Under the pieces are notes generated by a model that worked only from the letters and a program-made list of their open reading frames with translations, ran no database searches and was not told the origin of the DNA. The position numbers were made by a program, and so were the translations under genes. A DNA stretch of 8,958 nucleotides from contig URRF01000047.1 of NCBI GenBank assembly GCA_900550145.1, positions 1 through 8,958 on the forward strand, in the 5' to 3' direction. Shown piece by piece: positions 5,454-8,958 of the stretch (position 1 is the first letter of the stretch; each line of letters begins with the position of its first letter). This stretch comes from an uncultured Mollicutes bacterium (GTDB lineage: Bacteria > Bacillota_I > Bacilli_A > RF39 > UBA660).

Positions 5454-7480
5454 AAAAATATAAGTATAATATAAATAATTTGGATTGTGCTAATTGTGCA
5501 AGAGAAATTGAGGAGTTTTTGGATAAAAATAAGAATTTTAATAATGTGCGTGTGAACTTTAATACATTAACGCTTTCTTATGAATCAGATAAAAATTTTA
5601 GTTTGGATGAGATTAATGATTTAATTCAAAATGTTGAACCAGATGTGAGTGTATCTGAAGAGGTTATGGATAATAAAAAAGAATTTAATATTATTATATT
5701 GTTATTAGGAGTTTTAATAAGTATTTTTGCTTATTTCCTTAAGGTATCAAATACTACAAAGTTAATTCTTTATTTAATATCTTATGTTTTACTGCTTTAT
5801 AGAACTACTCTAAATGCAGTTAAGTTATTGTTTAAGAGTAAGACAATTAATGAAAATGCTTTATTAACGATATCTTGTATTGGGGCTTTTATAATAGGTG
5901 ATGTAATGGAAGGTGTTATGGTTATTACATTATATACTATAGGTAAGATATTAGAAGAAAAAGCAGTAAATAATTCAAGGAAATCAATTAAGAATCTAAT
6001 GAATTTAAAGAGTCCATATGCAAATATTAAAAGAGGTAATAATGTAATTCAAGATGATGTTTCAAAAGTTTTAGTAAATGATATTTTAATAGTTAAAAAA
6101 GGGGAGGCAATACCTGTTGATGGTGTAGTTATAAAAGGTGTTACTAGATTGGATACTTCATCTTTAACTGGTGAAAGTGATGCATTGGTTGTGAAAAAGG
6201 GTGATAGTGTTTTATCTTCTTCGATTAATTTAGAAAATGTTATTGAGATTAGAGCAACAAAGGAGTTTTCTGAATCTACTGTTTCTAAAGTGTTAGAATT
6301 ATTAGAGAGTGCCACTGATAAAAAATCAAAAACAGAAACTATTGTATCAAAGATAAGTAAGATATATACACCAGTAGTTTTATTTCTTGCGTTTATGGTA
6401 TCAGTTATATTACCAACAATATTTAATGTTAGTGTAAATGATGCATTATATAGAAGTTTAACTTTTTTAGTAATTTCTTGTCCTTGTGCTATAGCAATAT
6501 CAGTACCTCTTTCTTATTTTACAGCAATTGGAGTTGCTAGTAGAAAAGGTATATTGATTAAGGGAAGTAATTATTTAGATAATTTAAGTAATGTTAAAAA
6601 TATTATATTTGATAAAACTGGAACACTTACTAATGGTTCATTTGTTGTTACTGATATAAAGGTATTAGATAAAAATTATACTGTTGAAGAGGTTATAGAT
6701 ATATTAGTGAAGGGTGAATCGTTTTCTAATCATCCTATAGCAAAATCAATAATGAAATTAAAGAATAGTAAAGTTAATAACAAAGATGTTAAAGATTATG
6801 AAGAAATAGAGGGTAGAGGAATTAGATTTAAATTAAATAATAAAAATATATCTATTGGAAATAAAAATATATGTAAATGTAAGTATGAGGCAACATTACA
6901 TTTAAATATAGATAATAAACATACCGCATCGATATATATAAATGATGGTATAAAAGAAAATGTAGCAAATATGATAGAGAATCTTAAGAATAGAGGAATA
7001 AAAACATATATGTTTACAGGTGATAAAAAAGAAACTGCTATTGATATAGGTAATAAAATTGGAATAGATGAAATAAAGTATGAGATGTTACCTACTGATA
7101 AATATGAAAATTATGAGAAAATAGCAAATAAAAATGAAATAACTATATTTGTTGGTGATGGTGTAAATGATGCACCTACTTTAAAAAGAGCAGATATAGG
7201 AATAAGTATGGGGAATGTTGGTACTGATGCTTCTATAGAGGCAAGTGATGTTGTTTTAATGAATGATGATGTGGATAAAATACCACTAGCAATAGATATA
7301 TCAAAATATACTAAGTATATAATTAAACAAAATTTAGTATTTGCTATAGTAGTAAAATTAGCAATATTATTATTAAGTGTAGTTGGTTATGCTAATATGT
7401 GGTTAGCAGTATTTGCAGATACTGGTGTTACGCTTCTTACAATATTAAATACTTTAAGAATTATAAAGAGGTTTAAATAG
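5450..7480 (+). CDS. cadA: Cd2+/Zn2+/Pb2+-exporting P1B-type ATPase
   Basis: A 676-residue heavy-metal efflux pump that uses ATP to export soft divalent cations across the cell membrane. Domains in order: an N-terminal heavy-metal-associated domain with DCANC (Cys13, Cys16), membrane helices from about residue 80, actuator TGES (240-243), transport-site CPC (344-346), phosphorylation motif DKTGTLT with Asp388, HP motif (His428-Pro429), TGD (523-525) and GDGVNDAP (569-576). Asn628-x7-Lys636 in helix 7 and Asp657 in helix 8 are the signatures of the Zn/Cd/Pb subgroup (IB-2) rather than copper pumps. It is slightly shorter than the typical 700-730 residues, with one metal-binding domain. AAGGAG (5439-5444) lies inside the end of cadC, which overlaps by four bases, so translation is coupled. 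No convincing terminator follows; read-through would reach the attenuator at 7624-7658. Confidence 0.96.
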   Translation: MKKYKYNINNLDCANCAREIEEFLDKNKNFNNVRVNFNTLTLSYESDKNFSLDEINDLIQNVEPDVSVSEEVMDNKKEFNIIILLLGVLISIFAYFLKVSNTTKLILYLISYVLLLYRTTLNAVKLLFKSKTINENALLTISCIGAFIIGDVMEGVMVITLYTIGKILEEKAVNNSRKSIKNLMNLKSPYANIKRGNNVIQDDVSKVLVNDILIVKKGEAIPVDGVVIKGVTRLDTSSLTGESDALVVKKGDSVLSSSINLENVIEIRATKEFSESTVSKVLELLESATDKKSKTETIVSKISKIYTPVVLFLAFMVSVILPTIFNVSVNDALYRSLTFLVISCPCAIAISVPLSYFTAIGVASRKGILIKGSNYLDNLSNVKNIIFDKTGTLTNGSFVVTDIKVLDKNYTVEEVIDILVKGESFSNHPIAKSIMKLKNSKVNNKDVKDYEEIEGRGIRFKLNNKNISIGNKNICKCKYEATLHLNIDNKHTASIYINDGIKENVANMIENLKNRGIKTYMFTGDKKETAIDIGNKIGIDEIKYEMLPTDKYENYEKIANKNEITIFVGDGVNDAPTLKRADIGISMGNVGTDASIEASDVVLMNDDVDKIPLAIDISKYTKYIIKQNLVFAIVVKLAILLLSVVGYANMWLAVFADTGVTLLTILNTLRIIKRFK

Positions 7481-7481
7481 T

Positions 7482-7510
7482 TTTACAAATTGGTAATTTT
7501 GTGATATATT
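7482..7510 (+). promoter_or_regulatory. sigma-A promoter with extended -10, leader/ASCH operon
   Basis: TTTACA (7482-7487) and TATATT (7505-7510) are separated by 17 bp, with TG at 7502-7503 giving an extended -10 (TGATATATT). It begins two bases after the cadA stop codon. The start would be near 7517, leaving a leader of about 150 bases before the ASCH gene. Confidence 0.8.
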
Positions 7511-7532
7511 ATTGTTGTAAATTTAATTAGAA

Positions 7533-7595
7533 GGGAGTGTGATTAATATGAAGAATTTACAAATTATAAATAATACAGAATTAATCACTACTTCT
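7533..7595 (+). promoter_or_regulatory. RNA stem sequestering the leader ORF ribosome binding site
   Basis: GTGATTAAT (7539-7547) is perfectly complementary to ATTAATCAC (7580-7588). Allowing one bulged base (7589), the pairing continues through the GGGAGT of the ribosome binding site (7533-7538) against ACTTCT (7590-7595), with two G-U pairs. The start codon sits in the loop. This fold would reduce initiation on the leader ORF and competes only marginally with the antiterminator pairing. Confidence 0.5.
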
Positions 7596-7613
7596 AATGT
7601 AGTAAACTTGTAG
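7548..7613 (+). CDS. 21-residue leader peptide
   Basis: A short ORF, MKNLQIINNTELITTSNVVNL, ending in TAG. It has a convincing ribosome binding site, AAGGGAGTGTGAT (7531-7543), and lies between a strong promoter and an intrinsic terminator. Codons 8 to 12 contain the segment that can pair with the terminator arm, so translation of this ORF would decide which RNA fold forms. It does not match a known stalling peptide that I recognise. The start weakly resembles short phage antirepressor N-termini, so a truncated gene remnant is an alternative. The RNA pairing makes a regulatory leader more likely. Confidence 0.65.
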   Translation: MKNLQIINNTELITTSNVVNL

Positions 7614-7642
7614 TTTTTCTTTTAAAAATGATTCTGTATTAT
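7570..7642 (+). promoter_or_regulatory. candidate antiterminator pairing
   Basis: ATAATACAGAAT (7570-7581, inside the leader ORF) is perfectly complementary over 12 bases to ATTCTGTATTAT (7631-7642), which contains the whole inner 5' arm and loop of the terminator. The two folds are mutually exclusive. A ribosome moving through the leader ORF would cover the first segment and let the terminator form. Blocked or absent translation would favour antitermination. Confidence 0.6.
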
Positions 7643-7658
7643 ACAGAATTATTTTTTT
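7624..7658 (+). terminator. intrinsic terminator/attenuator before the ASCH gene
   Basis: ATTCTGTA (7631-7638), loop TTA, TACAGAAT (7642-7649), extended by AAAAATG (7624-7630) against TATTTTT (7650-7656) to about 15 pairs with one G-U, with the T run continuing to 7658. The GGAGG ribosome binding site of the ASCH gene follows with no gap (7659-7663). A terminator placed between a promoter and its gene is characteristic of transcription attenuation. It may also stop read-through from cadA. Confidence 0.88.
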
Positions 7659-7673
7659 GGAGGATAAAAATAT

Positions 7674-8093
7674 ATGAAATTAAATATTAATGATGTAGCG
7701 GCATTGGCTATAAAAAATAATACTAAAAGAGTGGAAGTAAGAGTAGGTAAAGAAAGTAACGAATATGATTTTAGTAAGTTAAATAAAAATGATATTATAG
7801 AATTTAATAGCAATAATTTGGGTATATTTTATGTTAAAGTTAAAGAAGTTAATTGTTATGATTCTTTAGATGAATTATTTATTTTAGAGGGAACTAGATA
7901 TGTAACTTTATCTATTAATGATGAAGAGAATGTAACTAAACTTAGAAAAAATTGTGTATATGCAATTCATATAGAATATCTATATAGTGAAAATACTGTT
8001 TGGGAAGAACTATATGAAAAGGCAAAAAATGTTAGAAATAAAAAAGATATATCAGGAATGATTAGTAGTGGAGGAGTTGTGCAGCAATATTAA
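7674..8093 (+). CDS. ASCH-domain protein with truncated deaminase N-terminus
   Basis: A 139-residue ORF. Residues about 10-103 look like an ASCH domain (PUA-like RNA/nucleotide-binding fold): NTKRVEVRV (16-24, compare the usual G-K-K-T-x-E-x-R) with Lys18, Glu21 and Arg23, then LNKNDIIEF (36-44), VKEVNCYDSLDELF (56-69) and a closing YAIHIEYL strand. From about residue 109 (VWEELYEKAKNVRN through ISSGGV) it reads as the first helix and strand of a cytidine-deaminase-like domain. It then shifts frame and stops with four unrelated residues (VQQY). The catalytic remainder continues in another frame, so the original product was probably one ASCH-deaminase fusion of about 238 residues. GGAGG (7659-7663) is ten bases before the ATG. 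The ASCH part alone could still fold. Its substrate is unknown; some ASCH proteins act on N4-acetylcytidine, but that catalytic triad is not evident here. Confidence 0.7.
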   Translation: MKLNINDVAALAIKNNTKRVEVRVGKESNEYDFSKLNKNDIIEFNSNNLGIFYVKVKEVNCYDSLDELFILEGTRYVTLSINDEENVTKLRKNCVYAIHIEYLYSENTVWEELYEKAKNVRNKKDISGMISSGGVVQQY

Positions 8094-8389
8094 CTAAAGA
8101 TCATAATATTTATACTGGTGTTTGTATTGATACTGCATCAACACTTGGGATGTGTGCTGAGAGAAATGCAATTGCTAATATGATTACTAATGGAGAAAGT
8201 GAGATTATAAAACTAGTATGTATTGATTCTAAAGGTAATGTTGGTTTACCATGTGGTGCTTGTAGAGAATATTTAATGCAACTTTCTAAAAGTAGTAAAA
8301 ATATTGAAATATTAAAAGATATTAATTCGAAAGAAATAGTAAAACTTGATGAATTAATTCCTGGTTGGTGGGGATATGATAGAGTGTAA
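8078..8389 (+). pseudogene. cytidine/blasticidin-S deaminase-like domain, displaced by -1 frameshift
   Basis: Read from 8078 in the -1 frame relative to the ASCH ORF, the sequence continues a deaminase without interruption: CAAILTKDHNIYTGVCIDTA, then LGMCAERNAIANMI with the zinc Cys and catalytic Glu (MCAE), then LPCGACREYLMQL with the two other zinc cysteines, ending in LIPGWWGYD. The family uses zinc-activated water to deaminate cytosine nucleosides or nucleoside antibiotics; the C-A-E/P-C-x-x-C arrangement is that of the cytidine deaminase group. The join needs one base between GTT (8076-8078) and TGT (8078-8080), so a single-base deletion, a sequencing error or a -1 translational shift explains the break. 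An ATG at 8150 could start a fragment, but it lacks a ribosome binding site and the first beta strands. All catalytic residues are intact. It is followed 11 bases later by the GNAT gene. Confidence 0.75.
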
Positions 8390-8400
8390 GGAAGATGAAT

Positions 8401-8883
8401 ATGCAAATAATTGAATATGAAGATAAGTATTTGGAAGATGTTAAAGATTTATTAGTTGAGTTAGAGGAATATATTGTATCAATTGATAAAGATAATTTAG
8501 ATTGTGTTCATCCTGAATATAGAGAAAAAATGGCAGTATTAGATTTAGAAGAAGTTAAGAATAATAATGGTAAATGTTATATAGCAGTTTGTAATAATAA
8601 AGTTATGGGTTTAATTATGGGTACAATTATTAAATTTGATGAATATGATTATTTAGATTATAAATGTCCTAAAGAAGGAGAAATAACTGAATTGATAGTT
8701 TCTAAAAATGGAAGGAGCAAAGGTATAGGTAATATGCTTATGAGTAAGATGGAGGATTATTTTAAATCTATGGAATGTAAATATATTTTAGTAGATGTAT
8801 TTGCCTATAATGAAAATGCGATTAAGTTTTATGAAAGAAATGGTTATCATGCAAGAATGTATACAAAAATAAAGAAATTGTAA
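8401..8883 (+). CDS. GNAT-family N-acetyltransferase
   Basis: A 160-residue acetyltransferase. The acetyl-CoA motif A is ITELIVSKNGRSKGIGNMLM (95-114), with the R-x-x-G-x-G phosphate loop at 105-110. Motif B follows as VDVFAYNENAIKFYERNGY (131-149). It transfers acetyl from acetyl-CoA to an amine; the acceptor cannot be predicted from sequence. Family members include antibiotic, peptide and protein acetyltransferases. The start at 8401 was chosen because AAGGA (8388-8392) is eight bases upstream, while the ATG at 8395 directly abuts that site. It is co-directional with the ASCH/deaminase gene at an 11-base gap, so it is probably in the same attenuator-controlled transcript. No clear terminator follows. 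Confidence 0.88.
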   Translation: MQIIEYEDKYLEDVKDLLVELEEYIVSIDKDNLDCVHPEYREKMAVLDLEEVKNNNGKCYIAVCNNKVMGLIMGTIIKFDEYDYLDYKCPKEGEITELIVSKNGRSKGIGNMLMSKMEDYFKSMECKYILVDVFAYNENAIKFYERNGYHARMYTKIKKL

Positions 8884-8898
8884 TATGAAGAAATAGAG

Positions 8899-8927
8899 TT
8901 TAATTTTTTATATAATTGTGGTATATT
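8899..8927 (+). promoter_or_regulatory. probable promoter with extended -10 for the next gene
   Basis: TTTAAT (8899-8904) and TATATT (8922-8927) are separated by 17 bp, with TG at 8919-8920 giving an extended -10. The same TATATT extended -10 is used at 7502-7510. The -35 match is weak. Confidence 0.45.
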
Positions 8928-8950
8928 ATAAATAAGAATAAGGAGGATAT

Positions 8951-8958
8951 ATGAAAAA
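8951..8958 (+). CDS. start of an unidentified gene (cut by window end)
   Basis: ATG at 8951 follows AGGAGG (8941-8946) with the same AGGAGGATATATG context as the cadC start. Only the first two codons and part of a third are inside the window, so the product cannot be named. Confidence 0.6.

Noticed and set aside
6049..6315. 88-codon minus-strand ORF
   Set aside because: It lies wholly inside the cadA actuator-domain coding region, with no ribosome binding site or recognisable motif.
7674..8000. Calling the ASCH domain an N4-acetylcytidine amidohydrolase (YqfB type)
   Set aside because: The position of the YqfB catalytic threonine appears to be Glu21 here, so that specific activity is not supported by the sequence.
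8070..8095. Programmed -1 frameshift in the deaminase
   Set aside because: There is no X-XXY-YYZ slippery heptamer at the junction, and the SD-like GGAGGAG is too close for typical -1 stimulation. A deletion or sequence error is simpler, so it is kept only as an alternative.
8110..8406. 98-codon minus-strand ORF
   Set aside because: It is antisense to the deaminase catalytic region, whose zinc motifs show the plus strand is the coding one.
1..8958. CRISPR arrays, tRNA or rRNA genes, prophage genes
   Set aside because: None seen: no regularly spaced repeats beyond the pair at the left edge, no tRNA-like cloverleaf noticed, no structural phage genes.

Overview
The window is very AT-rich DNA, roughly a quarter G+C by eye, with Firmicutes-style AGGAGG ribosome binding sites, TGA used as a stop (two ATGA start/stop overlaps) and several endospore genes. 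This points to an uncultured or gut-type, spore-forming, low-GC member of the Bacilli. The lineage is inferred from gene content (YlbJ, SpoVID-YsxE, YceD-RpmF), and no 16S rRNA is present.

Layout. (1) Positions 1-60 hold two near-identical 25-bp-period direct repeats that look like the end of a mobile element or an operator array. (2) Positions 82-804 are a promoter, a YceD/YlbN (DUF177) gene, rpmF (ribosomal protein L32, four-cysteine zinc form) and a terminator. (3) Positions 785-890 are a small GC-elevated intergenic island with nested inverted repeats. (4) Positions 891-2887 carry divergent ylbJ (minus, sporulation membrane protein) and ylbL/sepM-type PDZ-Lon protease (plus). In Bacillus subtilis, ylbJ, ylbL, ylbN and rpmF lie in one co-directional cluster, so this is a rearranged remnant of it. 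(5) Positions 2888-3197 hold a terminator, apparently decayed coding sequence and a strong mother-cell sigma-E-like promoter. (6) Positions 3198-4813 are the overlapping spoVID-ysxE spore-coat pair and its terminator, followed by a possible small membrane protein on the minus strand. (7) Positions 5020-7480 are a cadmium/zinc/lead resistance operon: a TTGACA/TATAAT promoter, two matching operator palindromes 31 bp apart, a CadC-type ArsR repressor with Cys58/Cys60, and a CPC-type P1B ATPase. (8) Positions 7482-8883 are the most unusual part. A strong promoter is followed by a 21-codon leader ORF, a long intrinsic terminator directly before the next gene's ribosome binding site, and a 12-bp perfect alternative pairing between the leader ORF and the terminator arm. 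After this come an ASCH domain joined to a cytidine/blasticidin-deaminase-like domain that is interrupted by a -1 frameshift, then a GNAT acetyltransferase. (9) Positions 8899-8958 are the promoter and first codons of another gene.

How the genes work together. The spore genes are separate mother-cell units. The cad genes form a self-contained metal-sensing and efflux circuit. The 7482-8883 unit has the architecture of a translation-sensing attenuator controlling a small-molecule or nucleoside modification operon. It is the best candidate here for an undescribed system; its role in resistance is inference only.
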